NCBI RefSeq assembly: GCF_003544875.1
Contig: NZ_CP032094.1
Span: 1-64,000 of the forward strand
DNA length: 64,000 nucleotides
Source of the DNA: Vibrio alfacsensis
GTDB taxonomy: Bacteria > Pseudomonadota > Gammaproteobacteria > Enterobacterales > Vibrionaceae
Direction: 5' to 3'
The notes beneath the pieces are model-generated. The model had not been told where the DNA came from and ran no database searches. It saw nothing but the letters and a program-made list of their open reading frames with translations. A program made the position numbers and the translations under genes. Below, piece by piece: positions 25,880 to 35,348 of this stretch (its first letter is position 1; each line of letters begins with the position of its first letter).

Positions 25880-26839
25880 ATGTCGTTACAGCTTGATACT
25901 TTACGAATGTTTTGCTTATTGGCAGACAAACTTAGCTTCACCGAAGCAGCCGATGCGCTCAACATCAGTCAGCCAACGTTAAGTCGAAAAATTAGTCAAT
26001 TAGAACAGTCGGTTAAGCTACGATTGTTTCATCGTGGAGGGAGTCAGATTCACCTGACGCCTCAAGGCGGGGTCTTTTTGGAAACGTGTCAGCGTATTTT
26101 GCAGGATCTTGATAATACGGTAGATGGCCTTCATGATACGTCGGATTCAATTCGTGGGGATATCTCGATTGGTTTGCTGCACCCTATGGCTCGTTGGCTA
26201 AGCCAAGGCTTTTTTAGAGAATTTTCCCAGCGTCATCCTAATATTCGTTTGCATTTGACCACTCTTCATCCGACGTTATTACGCGATATGAGCAAATGCG
26301 ACATCATGATCTCACCACTGCTTCCTGATGATTTGTCATTGATCGCGAAACCTTTGATCAAGTATCGCCGTATCTTTGTGGCTTCCCCGGAATACATTGA
26401 GCGATTTGGTCGTCCTCGTCATCCCGAAGAGCTATCGAAACATCAATGCATTACCAATACTAATTCACCAAAGCCCGAATCCAACTGGTACTGGGAGGGA
26501 GAGGGCAAAGAGTGTGGGTTGGTTGAAGTCAATGGTGTAATTTCCACCGATTCTGTCGATGTTGCCAGTAATCTTGCGATGTCTGGGATGGGGATTGCGT
26601 TGGTGCCTGAAGACCAAGTAAAGGCTTATATCTCGGAGAATTACCTTGTAGATTTGTTTGATGGAGGTTACGGACAGTGGGGACAAATGTATGCAGTATA
26701 CCGTTCACGGCAATACCTCCCGTCCAGATTTAGCGTATTTATGGAAGAATTAAGACAGTTCTTAGAGCGTGCAGATGCCAGTTATTTGGTTATTTGGAAA
26801 AGCCAGTTTTCGCTCTTGAGTGCAAAAGGGACCGAATAA
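25880..26839 (+). CDS. LysR-family transcriptional regulator
   Basis: 319 residues: N-terminal helix-turn-helix (LSFTEAADALNISQPTLSRK about 17-36) and a PBP-like effector domain. It is divergent from the porin/copper/cytochrome operon and is its probable regulator. It has a longer C-terminal tail than usual (ends SQFSLLSAKGTE). The effector is unknown. Confidence 0.9.
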   Translation: MSLQLDTLRMFCLLADKLSFTEAADALNISQPTLSRKISQLEQSVKLRLFHRGGSQIHLTPQGGVFLETCQRILQDLDNTVDGLHDTSDSIRGDISIGLLHPMARWLSQGFFREFSQRHPNIRLHLTTLHPTLLRDMSKCDIMISPLLPDDLSLIAKPLIKYRRIFVASPEYIERFGRPRHPEELSKHQCITNTNSPKPESNWYWEGEGKECGLVEVNGVISTDSVDVASNLAMSGMGIALVPEDQVKAYISENYLVDLFDGGYGQWGQMYAVYRSRQYLPSRFSVFMEELRQFLERADASYLVIWKSQFSLLSAKGTE

Positions 26840-27156
26840 GTCTGCCTATCTGAAACTCGTGTTCGGAATGTTTACTCTTGAGTGTGCACTCTTGAGACGT
26901 CGTTTTTATCCTTATTTTTGCTAGAATTATCACTTCAATACCCGGCTAATAAGCGTTTGCTATGGTTACGATAAACCATTGAGTTTGGTTGCCTTTAAAT
27001 GACCTGTGTACAGTTCGCCCTTTTGTTCTCTTTGAACGATCAGAATGCGCATTGACCGCAGGGTAAATGACCCTGCCTTTATTCATGATTTCACCGATTC
27101 GTGATGTCAACGCTACTTAAGTTCTGCTGTCTGTCCGGTGTTAATAAAGGTTATTC
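26840..27156. other. Intergenic region with a terminator-like hairpin
   Basis: About 317 bases between the LysR gene and the DUF2860 gene. The hairpin at 27058-27076 lies about 220 bases after the LysR stop, so it may end a long 3' UTR, a small RNA or a leader of the next gene. No convincing promoter was assigned. Confidence 0.35.
27058..27082 (+). terminator. Terminator-like hairpin upstream of the DUF2860 gene
   Basis: GCAGGGT (27058-27064) pairs with ACCCTGC (27070-27076), followed by CTTTATT. The T tract is short. Confidence 0.55.
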
Positions 27157-28137
27157 ATGAAAATTAGATTCTCTCTTTTATCGCTTGCGATGGTGTCGTT
27201 ACCATCAATGGCTAATTTGGCAAGCGCGCCAGGCTTTAGTGGTGAAGTATCCGCAAGCATCGGTTTTAGTCAAATTAGCTCCAATTTATACACTGGTGGC
27301 GATAAATCGATTTCTAGTCCATATCAGCGTGCGGGTGATAAAAATAATGCGTTTCTATTTCCGCTAGGTAACGCGGCGTACACTTTTTCGGGGCTTGATA
27401 AGCAAGTTTACTTTGGTGTATCCCGTGATGACTTAGCCGTAGGTGATTTGGCGATTGAGCTGGGTTACCGTCAAGCATTGTCTGATGGTATGGTTCTGGA
27501 TCTTTCTATCTTACCTACCCTTGTTAATAAAGACGTTTGGGCAGATCCTTACGCGACTAAAGTAAATCGTTCTAAAACGGAAGAGTCTGGCAACGCTTTC
27601 CGCCTAAATTTAACCAATGTCAACGGTACAAATTTTAGTCTTGATACTGCTTTTGCAGTGAAAGATGTAGAAAATGAAAAATCGGGACAAGGGCTGGGTC
27701 TGAGTGAGTCACAACGAGATCTTCTTTCTCGTGACAGTTCTTCATTCTATCTAAAAGGCTCTTACCAGCTTCAGTTAGACAAAACGTCATCTTTACGTCC
27801 ATCGGTAACGTTAACCAAAATTAATGCTGACGGTGATGCATTCTCTTCGAGTGGTCTTGGGGCGGAAATTTCTTATTTTAAAGTGCTTAACGAGCATCGA
27901 TTTGCATTGACGGCAAAATACACCAATCGTGATTACGATGAAACCAACCCGCTCTATGGCGTTAAACGTGAAAATAGTGAAGCGAGCGTGTTCTTTGCGT
28001 ATGAGAAAATTGATTTTATGGATTGGAATGATTGGTCACTTGTTGCGTTAGCGGGTTTTAACAACAATGATTCCAATATTGATTTCTATGACGTTCAAGA
28101 GTCTTTGATGTCTGTGGGTATGAACTACCGTTTTTAA
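27157..28137 (+). CDS. DUF2860-type outer-membrane beta-barrel protein
   Basis: 326 residues with a signal peptide (about 1-19). The mature part shows repeated amphipathic strands and ends in SVGMNYRF, a terminal Phe typical of outer-membrane barrels. Layout and sequence are like the DUF2860 family of vibrios, function unknown. It is a single-gene unit. It could be a specific porin, but no substrate can be assigned. Confidence 0.72.
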   Translation: MKIRFSLLSLAMVSLPSMANLASAPGFSGEVSASIGFSQISSNLYTGGDKSISSPYQRAGDKNNAFLFPLGNAAYTFSGLDKQVYFGVSRDDLAVGDLAIELGYRQALSDGMVLDLSILPTLVNKDVWADPYATKVNRSKTEESGNAFRLNLTNVNGTNFSLDTAFAVKDVENEKSGQGLGLSESQRDLLSRDSSSFYLKGSYQLQLDKTSSLRPSVTLTKINADGDAFSSSGLGAEISYFKVLNEHRFALTAKYTNRDYDETNPLYGVKRENSEASVFFAYEKIDFMDWNDWSLVALAGFNNNDSNIDFYDVQESLMSVGMNYRF

Positions 28138-28871
28138 TTATGTAGGTAGGCGACATTAAGTCACTGACAATTTTGGGAAAGTTAAAGTGAGCGGCTCAAT
28201 TGAGGCGCTCTTTTGGCTTGAATATGGCGTTGTTTTCACTAGAGAGAGCTATTAAATCAAAGTCTCTTGGGTAGCTAATAATATCGAGATTTATTTATAT
28301 ATGTGGTGAATGTCACTGAAATGAGGAAAATTATCAGAGATATGATATAATTCGGCTCCGTTGTAACGAGATGACTTGTTACAGGCTTGAGTATTTCCCG
28401 GGATTCGGCTCGTTTTAATCACCATGAGTCAGAGTATGTAAACTACGATGGGATACAAGCAAATCGAGCTGTTAGAGCGCCATTTTGGCGCTCTAGTCGT
28501 TATAACGGGAAGGAACTTTGTCGATAGTAATGACGCTTTCTGTTTAAGTAAGGGAGCCCGATAGTGGCTCAGAAAGCGTCACGCGAACAATACTCACAAC
28601 ATTATGTCTATCCACAACAAGCCGTCATTTTGCTTTGAATGTGAAGACGACAAGAAGGAGCTGGACAGGCTCCTTTTACATTTTAGGGCTTGCGAATAGC
28701 GCGTAAATCAGAACATCGCTTAACGACCGTCCCTTAAACTAGCCTAAGGCGCATTTACACAACCTTTTGAGTAATTTCGTAGAAATATAGCGCTAAAATT
28801 TGCTATTGAACGAAGGTTAAACTAACACTCAATCATTACGGAGGATGAAGAGAACAATAATAAGAGGCGAT
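28138..28871. other. Long intergenic region with several stable hairpins, upstream of gltS
   Basis: About 730 bases without a supported gene. It contains an extended -10 promoter-like TGATATAAT near 28341-28350, a hairpin AGAGCGCC/GGCGCTCT near 28474-28495, a long nested stem-loop at 28531-28581 and a GGAGC/GCTCC hairpin followed by TTTTAC at about 28657-28680. The arrangement suggests a structured non-coding RNA or a gltS leader. Confidence 0.5.
28350..28683 (+). ncRNA. Candidate structured RNA upstream of gltS
   Basis: From the promoter-like TATAAT to the terminator-like hairpin is about 330 bases. Inside, TGACGCTTTCTG (28531-28542) pairs perfectly with CAGAAAGCGTCA (28570-28581), with an inner GAGCC/GGCTC stem, and a second strong hairpin lies at 28474-28495. 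No known class was recognised (it lacks the dense AGGA repeats of CsrB RNAs). The RNA call is inference from structure. Confidence 0.35.
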
Positions 28872-30107
28872 ATGAATCATTTAATATCTGTAGGTGCACT
28901 GGAGTCCTTTTTGGTTGCGATCAGTGTGCTTTTCCTGGGGCATTTCATTAATGCTAAGCTACCGATCTTAAAGAAATTCAACATACCTGAGCCGATTGTC
29001 GGGGGCTTGATTGTTGCCTGCATCATTACTGCTCTTCATTTTAACGGGGTCGATCTGGAGTTCGATTTACCGTTACAAAATACATTTATGCTGATGTTTT
29101 TTGCGACTGTTGGTTTGGCCGCAAACTACACTCAGCTGATGAAAGGGGGCGCGAAGGTTTTTATCTTCTTAGCGGTGGCGTCGTTTTACATCATTATTCA
29201 AAATGGCGTCGGTGTATCACTTGCGGCGGCATTAGGATTGGATCCACTGATGGGGCTTATCGCAGGGTCGATTACGCTATCTGGTGGGCACGGCACAGGC
29301 GCGGCATGGTCACAAACTTTCCAAGACGTTTATGGATTGCATAACGTATTGGAAATTGCGATGGCGTCAGCGACATTCGGCCTGATCATCGGTGGTATCA
29401 TCGGTAGTCCGGTTGCACAGCGTCTGGTCGAAAAGAACAATATTGAATCTGAGTATGGTCGTGGTGGTCGAGATGCGAAAACCCACGAGAAATTCCCAGA
29501 GTTGGTCACATACAACGAGTACGAAGAAGACAAAGTAACCGCGAAAAAAGTGGTTGAGAAACTGTTCTTCCTATTGATCTGTGTAACGGGTGCTAAGTAT
29601 GTAGAGCAATGGGTGAGCACTTACGATATTCAATGGCTGATGATCCCTGACTTCGTGTACGCGTTGTTTATCGGTGTGATCATTACCAACTTCTTGGAAG
29701 TGACCAAGATTCGTAAGTTGGACGCGGAAACCGTCGACATGTTAGGTACGGTGTCGTTGTCTCTGTTCTTAGCGATGGCTCTGATGAGTTTGAAGTTGTG
29801 GAACATCTTCGACTTAGCGATCCCATTCTTGGTGATTTTAGGTGTGCAGTCAGTGATTCTGGCTATCTTCACCTACTACGTAACGTTCAAGGTGATGGGT
29901 AGCAACTACGACGCTGCAGTTATCGCAGGTGGTCACTGTGGTTTTGGTTTGGGCGCGACCCCAACGGCAGTAATGAACATGGGTTCTATTGTTAATCGCT
30001 TTGGTCCGTCGCCACAGGCGTTCATGGTGGTGCCGATTGTGGGTGCATTTTTCATCGACATCGTTAACTTGATCATTTTGCAAGGCTACATTTCGTTCCT
30101 TGGTTAA
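28872..30107 (+). CDS. gltS: Sodium/glutamate symporter GltS (copy 1)
   Basis: 411 residues from ATG 28872, chosen because AGAGGCGAT precedes it and the N-terminus then matches the second copy; an upstream ATG at 28845 is less likely. It has about 10-12 membrane segments with the two inverted GltS repeats and hallmark re-entrant loops (SGGHGTGAAW and CGFGLGATPTAVMNM). GltS imports glutamate with sodium. A very similar copy lies at 32469-33695. It ends at a bidirectional terminator (30128-30161). Confidence 0.93.
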   Translation: MNHLISVGALESFLVAISVLFLGHFINAKLPILKKFNIPEPIVGGLIVACIITALHFNGVDLEFDLPLQNTFMLMFFATVGLAANYTQLMKGGAKVFIFLAVASFYIIIQNGVGVSLAAALGLDPLMGLIAGSITLSGGHGTGAAWSQTFQDVYGLHNVLEIAMASATFGLIIGGIIGSPVAQRLVEKNNIESEYGRGGRDAKTHEKFPELVTYNEYEEDKVTAKKVVEKLFFLLICVTGAKYVEQWVSTYDIQWLMIPDFVYALFIGVIITNFLEVTKIRKLDAETVDMLGTVSLSLFLAMALMSLKLWNIFDLAIPFLVILGVQSVILAIFTYYVTFKVMGSNYDAAVIAGGHCGFGLGATPTAVMNMGSIVNRFGPSPQAFMVVPIVGAFFIDIVNLIILQGYISFLG

Positions 30108-30127
30108 AATGATATTGCTTTAAAAAC

Positions 30128-30161
30128 AAAAACGGTCACAACTTGGTTGTGACCGTTTTTA
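30128..30161. terminator. Bidirectional terminator
   Basis: AAACGGTCACAA pairs with TTGTGACCGTTT around a four-base loop with A and T tracts outside; it separates gltS copy 1 from the convergent ABC permease gene. Confidence 0.9.
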
Positions 30162-30192
30162 TATCTTGATTGTCAACTTAAGTGACATTGCA

Positions 30193-31026
30193 TCACGAAA
30201 TAGTGCGGCTGAACTTGATGGTGGCTGTCCACGCCATCACCCCAATGAACATGTAAATGCCTACATTTGTCCAACCTGCCTCAGGAATGGCACTAAACGG
30301 ATTCGATGCTAGTATCGCATGTAGCGGCAGGGAGAAAATCGCCGAAAAGAATTGGTCCAACCCGTAGAAGTTGAACATCGCAATCGGCATCCAACGCAGT
30401 GCGTAGATTCCAATCAGGATAACCAATAATGGTGAGTTTACTTTTTGTGATATTGCCATTGCCGTTAACGCCAGTGGTAACAACAGCACCCCTGCTATCA
30501 TCATTCTCAGCAAAAACTCTATCCAGTGTATCAGTACGTAACTTAGTGAGGCTTGGCGAGACAGCACTTCAAATTGATGGTCTGTGACGATATTGAGTAC
30601 CCACAACATGGTATCGGTTGCCAATACAAGGGGCGAACATACGAGAGGAATTACCAGTAGGCCAAATGTCAGCTTCACTAAGTGGGTTCTCACATCACTA
30701 ACAGGCATACTACGCCAAAACATGATACTACCCTCTGAGCGCTCTTTACGGAGCGTTCTAGGGAAGTATTGTGTACCAAGCAAGATGGATAATAATCCTA
30801 CCCCGCCAAACACCAATGTATTGATGCCATTTCCTAGATCGGTATGAATGTCACTCACATCGCCACTGATGCTCATTTGGAAGAACACATTATGCTGTAG
30901 GGATGCACTGCTGATTAAACTGATGAACAACAGCACACAACACGCAAACATGAATAACGGTAATCGGATAACGAGTGGGTTTTCTATCCACTCTCTACGC
31001 AGCATTGCAATGATAGAACGCATCAC
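30193..31026 (-). CDS. ABC-2 type transporter permease
   Basis: 277 residues with six hydrophobic segments and an early motif LRREWIENPL. The segment FGGVGLLSILLGTQYFPRTLRKERSEGSIMFW is typical of ABC-2 permeases. It overlaps the ATPase gene by 4 bases (ATGA), so both form one exporter. Substrate unknown; related YtrBC/EcsAB-type pairs act in drug or peptide export. Confidence 0.85.
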   Translation of the reverse strand: MMRSIIAMLRREWIENPLVIRLPLFMFACCVLLFISLISSASLQHNVFFQMSISGDVSDIHTDLGNGINTLVFGGVGLLSILLGTQYFPRTLRKERSEGSIMFWRSMPVSDVRTHLVKLTFGLLVIPLVCSPLVLATDTMLWVLNIVTDHQFEVLSRQASLSYVLIHWIEFLLRMMIAGVLLLPLALTAMAISQKVNSPLLVILIGIYALRWMPIAMFNFYGLDQFFSAIFSLPLHAILASNPFSAIPEAGWTNVGIYMFIGVMAWTATIKFSRTIS

Positions 31027-31883
31027 ATGGTCTCCTTTTGAAGTGCTAAAAAGAGATCCGCTAGTGTCGCGCGTTGCACGTTACCTAGCCCAGTGATGTG
31101 CTCTGCGTATTGCGATGCTAGCAACCACTTGGTGGTTCCTAACCCTTTTTGTGATGAAAGGGGAGACATAGCCTCTATGTGTTGAGCTTGTTGCTCATTG
31201 GTTGTCTCTAAGATGAAGTAATCGTTATTCACGTCTTGCATCGAGGTTTGCAGTACAGAGCGCCCCTGTTTGAGTATCAACACATCCGTGAGCAATGGCT
31301 CAATTTCTGCAACTTCATGACTGGTGATGATCATTGCTCGCTTGCCATCTTGAAACCATTCCAAGAGTTGACGATAGAATGTGTCACGATAAATCAGATC
31401 TAAGCCCAATGTTGGTTCATCCAAAATGAGAATCTGAGTATCGGTGGCGATCACGATAGCTAAGTGCAACTGCACTTTCATTCCTTTGGAAAGTGATCGG
31501 ATGCGAGAGCGAGGCTTGATGTCGGTTTGAAGCAACATCGTGTCCGCTTTTCCGCGGTTGAAACGAGGGTGGACGCCTTCGGTGTAGCTTAGCAGTTGAG
31601 CTACCGTCATCCAATCAGGCAGAACGTTGACATCGGAAATATAAGATAAGCTCTGCATGATTTTGTCGCGTTGTGTCATTGGCTCAAAACCATTGATACG
31701 AATGGTGCCTTGGTAATCATGCACACCAAGCAGGGCATTGATTAGGGTCGATTTACCTGCGCCATTATGACCCAGTAAGCCAAGTACTTGACCCGGATGT
31801 AGTTCAAAACTGATGTCGTGCAGAGCTTCTCCCTGCTGACGATACCGCTTTGATACGTGTTGTACGCGAACTAATGCGCTCAT
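31023..31883 (-). CDS. ABC transporter ATPase (ABC-2 type exporter)
   Basis: 286 residues: Walker A GHNGAGKST near 38-46, a signature of the form LSKGMKVQLHLA (near 135-146) instead of LSGGQ, Walker B ILILDEPTLGLD and switch His in ITSHEVAE. The C-terminal third is an extra domain. The changed signature (SKGM) is common in ABC-2 exporters of the CcmA/YtrB group. It is the first gene of a two-gene operon. Confidence 0.9.
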   Translation of the reverse strand: MSALVRVQHVSKRYRQQGEALHDISFELHPGQVLGLLGHNGAGKSTLINALLGVHDYQGTIRINGFEPMTQRDKIMQSLSYISDVNVLPDWMTVAQLLSYTEGVHPRFNRGKADTMLLQTDIKPRSRIRSLSKGMKVQLHLAIVIATDTQILILDEPTLGLDLIYRDTFYRQLLEWFQDGKRAMIITSHEVAEIEPLLTDVLILKQGRSVLQTSMQDVNNDYFILETTNEQQAQHIEAMSPLSSQKGLGTTKWLLASQYAEHITGLGNVQRATLADLFLALQKETM

Positions 31884-32005
31884 TGCTCACCTTAATATGT
31901 AGCCAGAATAGTTAAAATATGAGCCAAGCTCATTCTCTCTTCGGCAGAGTGTATTGGCTTAGCATCTTTGTCAAACTGGACGTGAGTTTGGAGGGGGAAC
32001 GCACC

Positions 32006-32251
32006 ATGAGTTCTTATCAAACAAGCTATTACAAACAGAGCTATTACAAAATGGCGTCAACGGATTATTTGCCACTGTTGTTTACTTCGGTAGTTTGTCA
32101 CGTGACCATCTACATCGATGGTCATCTAGCATGGTTTTTACCGAGTCTTTGCAGCGCAATTTCACGTAAATTTAGAGCGCAATCGCATGCGTATTCACCA
32201 AACGATTTTGACTTAAAAATGTCCACTTCTCACGAGTTAAGAATGCTTTAA
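32006..32251 (+). CDS. Doubtful small reading frame, 81 aa
   Basis: An ATG at 32006 follows a purine-rich GGAGGGGGAAC site. The predicted product (starting MSSYQTSYYKQSYYKMAS) has low-complexity Tyr/Ser repeats and one hydrophobic stretch, and matches no family known to me. It could be chance. Confidence 0.2.
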   Translation: MSSYQTSYYKQSYYKMASTDYLPLLFTSVVCHVTIYIDGHLAWFLPSLCSAISRKFRAQSHAYSPNDFDLKMSTSHELRML

Positions 32252-32292
32252 AATCAGCAAAAACGTTTGTTAAAGATGTAAATAAAAGTATT

Positions 32293-32309
32293 TTATCACT
32301 GAGTGATAA
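32293..32309. promoter_or_regulatory. Inverted repeat upstream of gltS copy 2
   Basis: TTATCACT-G-AGTGATAA, a perfect 17-base dyad 160 bases before the start. A similar dyad was not seen before copy 1, so it may give copy 2 its own control. Confidence 0.4.
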
Positions 32310-32468
32310 TTCAACTCATGAAAATCTCACTCGTTTCCCGTTAATTGAGAATGAAAGGGTTTTGTAGCCTAGAAAAGTACACGCACAGTAGGCACTCTGA
32401 CCTGCCTAAATACCGCTCAAATGTTGAGTTGTTACTCATCGGATGAGAAAAGGAAGCAAAGAGGTTTT

Positions 32469-33695
32469 ATGAATCAGGTTATTTCTGTTGGCCCACAAGA
32501 GTCGTTTCTTGTCGCAATCTGTGTGTTGTTCTTGGGGCAATTCATCAACGCTAAACTGCCTATTTTAAGGAAATTTAATATTCCAGAGCCGATCGTAGGT
32601 GGTTTGCTTGTGGCTTGTGCGATCACGGCAATGCACTTTAATGGTGTAGATTTGGTCTTCGACTTGCCATTGCAAAATACATTTATGTTGATGTTCTTTG
32701 CAACGGTTGGTTTAGCCGCAAATTATACACAGTTGATTAAGGGTGGTGCTAAGGTTTTCATCTTCTTAGCGGTCGCTTCGGTTTACATTCTTATTCAAAA
32801 CGCTGTGGGTGTTTCTTTGGCAACAGCATTAGGCTTAGATCCGTTGATGGGATTGATCGCTGGTTCAATTACCTTATCGGGGGGGCACGGCACGGGGGCG
32901 GCTTGGTCACAAACGTTCCAAGACATGTATGGCTTGCACAATGTGCTTGAAGTCGCGATGGCTTCTGCAACTTTTGGTTTGGTTGTCGGTGGCATCATCG
33001 GTAGTCCTGTTGCACAACGTTTGATTGAAAAGCGTAACTTGGAATCAGACTACGGGCGTACCAATCAAACACATGAGCGATTCCCTGAATTAGTCACATA
33101 CAATGAGCATGAAGAAGATCGCGTGACAGCGAAGAAAGTCGTCGAGGGTCTCTCTATCATTTTGTTGTGTGTGACTGGAGCTGGCTACGTTGGTGATTGG
33201 GTAAGCTCGCTAGGCATCAAGTGGCTAACCGTTCCGGATTTTGTGTATGCTTTGTTTATTGGTGTAGTGATCACCAACATCATGGAAGTGACCAAAGTGC
33301 GTAAAGTGGATGTTGAAACGGTCGACATCCTAGGCACAGTTTCGCTTTCTCTGTTTTTAGCGATGGCGTTGATGAGTTTGAAACTGTGGAACATCTTCGA
33401 CTTAGCAGTGCCGTTCCTTATCATCCTCGCGGTGCAATCAGTGATTTTAGCGATCTTCGCTTACTACGTAACATTCCGTGTGATGGGCAGCAACTATGAT
33501 GCAGCGGTTATCGCGAGCGGTCACTGTGGCTTTGGTCTGGGTGCGACACCAACAGCGGTAATGAACATGGGATCAATTGTGAACCGCTTTGGCCCGTCTC
33601 CACAGGCGTTCATGGTAGTGCCTATTGTTGGCGCGTTCTTTATCGACATCGTCAACCTAGTGATCCTGCAAGGTTGTATTTCATTTATTAAGTAG
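32469..33695 (+). CDS. gltS: Sodium/glutamate symporter GltS (copy 2)
   Basis: 408 residues from ATG 32469, preceded by AGAGG. It is very similar along its whole length to copy 1 at 28872-30107, with the same SGGHGTGAAW and CGFGLGATPTAVMNM loops; differences cluster in the cytoplasmic loop around residues 190-235. The upstream DNA differs from that of copy 1, so the copies probably differ in regulation. It ends at the terminator 33713-33736. Confidence 0.93.
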   Translation: MNQVISVGPQESFLVAICVLFLGQFINAKLPILRKFNIPEPIVGGLLVACAITAMHFNGVDLVFDLPLQNTFMLMFFATVGLAANYTQLIKGGAKVFIFLAVASVYILIQNAVGVSLATALGLDPLMGLIAGSITLSGGHGTGAAWSQTFQDMYGLHNVLEVAMASATFGLVVGGIIGSPVAQRLIEKRNLESDYGRTNQTHERFPELVTYNEHEEDRVTAKKVVEGLSIILLCVTGAGYVGDWVSSLGIKWLTVPDFVYALFIGVVITNIMEVTKVRKVDVETVDILGTVSLSLFLAMALMSLKLWNIFDLAVPFLIILAVQSVILAIFAYYVTFRVMGSNYDAAVIASGHCGFGLGATPTAVMNMGSIVNRFGPSPQAFMVVPIVGAFFIDIVNLVILQGCISFIK

Positions 33696-33712
33696 TTAAT
33701 CATTATTAATAA

Positions 33713-33738
33713 AAGGGCGGTCAATGAACCGCCCTTAA
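33713..33738. terminator. Bidirectional terminator
   Basis: AAGGGCGGT (33713-33721) pairs with ACCGCCCTT (33728-33736); it lies between convergent gltS copy 2 and the first sulfatase gene. Confidence 0.85.
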
Positions 33739-33740
33739 TT

Positions 33741-35348
33741 TTATAGCAAGAACTCAGGAACTTGAGTATCTTCCCACTCTTGAATTCGTTTTTCCAAGAA
33801 ATCACCTGTACTAAAGTCTTCCATACCGTAAGGGAGAATATTAGAGGCAGGGATCCACTGTGCTAGCTCTTTCTTAATACCATCAAATTGGCTGTCGGCA
33901 GCAATGTTATGGTGTTCATTTGGATCGATTGTATGGTCGTATAGCTCTTCGCTGCCATCACGGTAACGAATATAACGCCAACGTTCGTCACGAACCGCAT
34001 GGTTACGGAAACCCCATGTCGTAACTGCTGGGGCTTTACGATCAAACTCAGGTGAATTTAATAATGGAACTAAAGACAAGCCTTCGTTTGTGGTCACTTC
34101 TGGCAGGCCACACAGTTGAACTAGAGTTGGGTAGTAATCCATCAAACTAACAGCTTGCTTGCATTCTGCACCGTTAGTTTGGCCCGCACGTCTAATGACT
34201 AAAGGAATACGAGTCGACTCTTCCCAAAGTGTATTTTTGCGCCAGTTACGGTGTTCACCGAAGTTCTGACCATGGTCTGACCAAAGAGTGACGATAGTAT
34301 TGTCTTTGTATTTGGACTGTTCAAATGCTTCAAGAACACGGCCAATTTGTGCATCAACAAAAGCAATACAAGCGAGGTTAGCTCGTACTAACTCTTTCCA
34401 GAATGTTGGGCTAACTTTTTCAACCGCCCCATGGTCTCCAAGGCCAGGGACTACACCTAGTGCCATTGCTTTTCCGTAAAGAGGTATATCTTTCATTTCA
34501 TCTTCGGTGAGTTCTGGCATTTGAATAGAATCCAGCGGGAACATATCGAAGTATTCTTTCGGTGCGGTGTAAGGCATATGTGGACGAACAAAGCCTGTCG
34601 CTAATAAGAATGGTTTTTCGTAGTCGTTTTGAAGCTGCTCGATCGCCCAGTCTGCAAAGTACTCATCAGGCATTTTGCCACCCATAGGGATATCGTCAGC
34701 ATCAAGCGCCCCCCAGCACATAGATTTACCGGCGACATTAGGGCCGAATGTCGTAACGATTTGGCCACCATCTTCAGGGAACGGGTAGTATTTGTGATCG
34801 TTGACACCATATTGTCCATAACCGAAACCTCTAAGTAAAAATTCAGGGTTCTTGATTTCATATGGAGCCTGAACTAAATCCCATTGAAGTTCTGCACGAT
34901 AATCTGATGTACCGTGATGGAAAATTTTACCACATGCTAAAGTCGTGTAACCATTCGCTTTGAAGTGTTGAGGCAGAGTAGGAGTTTTACCTAGAACTTT
35001 TTCAGCGATCTGATCAAAGTTCTTCATACCGAGTTCTTTGTTGGTATACCACCCAGTAGTCTCTGGGCGCATTCCTGTGAAAGTTGCGTTACGAGATGGA
35101 CCACAAACAGGAACTGCACAGTGTGCGTTAGTAAAGTTGGTAGACTTGGCCATGAGTTTATCGATGTTTGGTGTATAAGCCTGAACGTGGCCACGTAGCC
35201 CACCAATCCAATCATTAAGGTCATCGATACAAATCATCAGTACGTTCGGTTTTTTTTCTTCTGCCATGCATCCGGTAACAGTACTCATCGCACCTACTGC
35301 ACCAATAGCCCCAGAAGCTTTCAAGAAATTTCGACGTGAAAGTTTCAT
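33741..35348 (-). CDS. Formylglycine-dependent sulfatase, Tat-exported (S1 family, iduronate-2-sulfatase-like)
   Basis: 535 residues. N-terminal SRRNFLK is a twin-arginine motif followed by a hydrophobic stretch and VTGC, a possible lipobox at Cys27. The sulfatase signature CGPSR at 82-86 holds the Cys that becomes formylglycine; Asp42/Asp43 (CIDDLND) and the SDHGQNFGEH motif bind calcium. The layout resembles the S1_7/iduronate-2-sulfatase group, so a 2-O- or GalNAc-sulfate of chondroitin/dermatan sulfate is a likely substrate. The Tat route suggests folding in the cytoplasm, where the maturase encoded at 39808-41014 can act. A CGAAAG site lies upstream. Confidence 0.9.
   Translation of the reverse strand: MKLSRRNFLKASGAIGAVGAMSTVTGCMAEEKKPNVLMICIDDLNDWIGGLRGHVQAYTPNIDKLMAKSTNFTNAHCAVPVCGPSRNATFTGMRPETTGWYTNKELGMKNFDQIAEKVLGKTPTLPQHFKANGYTTLACGKIFHHGTSDYRAELQWDLVQAPYEIKNPEFLLRGFGYGQYGVNDHKYYPFPEDGGQIVTTFGPNVAGKSMCWGALDADDIPMGGKMPDEYFADWAIEQLQNDYEKPFLLATGFVRPHMPYTAPKEYFDMFPLDSIQMPELTEDEMKDIPLYGKAMALGVVPGLGDHGAVEKVSPTFWKELVRANLACIAFVDAQIGRVLEAFEQSKYKDNTIVTLWSDHGQNFGEHRNWRKNTLWEESTRIPLVIRRAGQTNGAECKQAVSLMDYYPTLVQLCGLPEVTTNEGLSLVPLLNSPEFDRKAPAVTTWGFRNHAVRDERWRYIRYRDGSEELYDHTIDPNEHHNIAADSQFDGIKKELAQWIPASNILPYGMEDFSTGDFLEKRIQEWEDTQVPEFLL

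Larger units (their letters stand above)
31884..32468. other. Intergenic region upstream of gltS copy 2
   Basis: About 585 bases. It holds a doubtful small reading frame at 32006-32251 and a perfect inverted repeat at 32293-32309. Nothing else is recognised. Confidence 0.4.

Noticed and set aside
28350..28683. CsrB-type RNA
   Set aside because: Only about seven GGA motifs and not in repeated hairpin loops; CsrB RNAs have many more.
31919..32005. Longer version of the small frame upstream of gltS copy 2
   Set aside because: No ribosome site before 31919; even the shorter form is doubtful.
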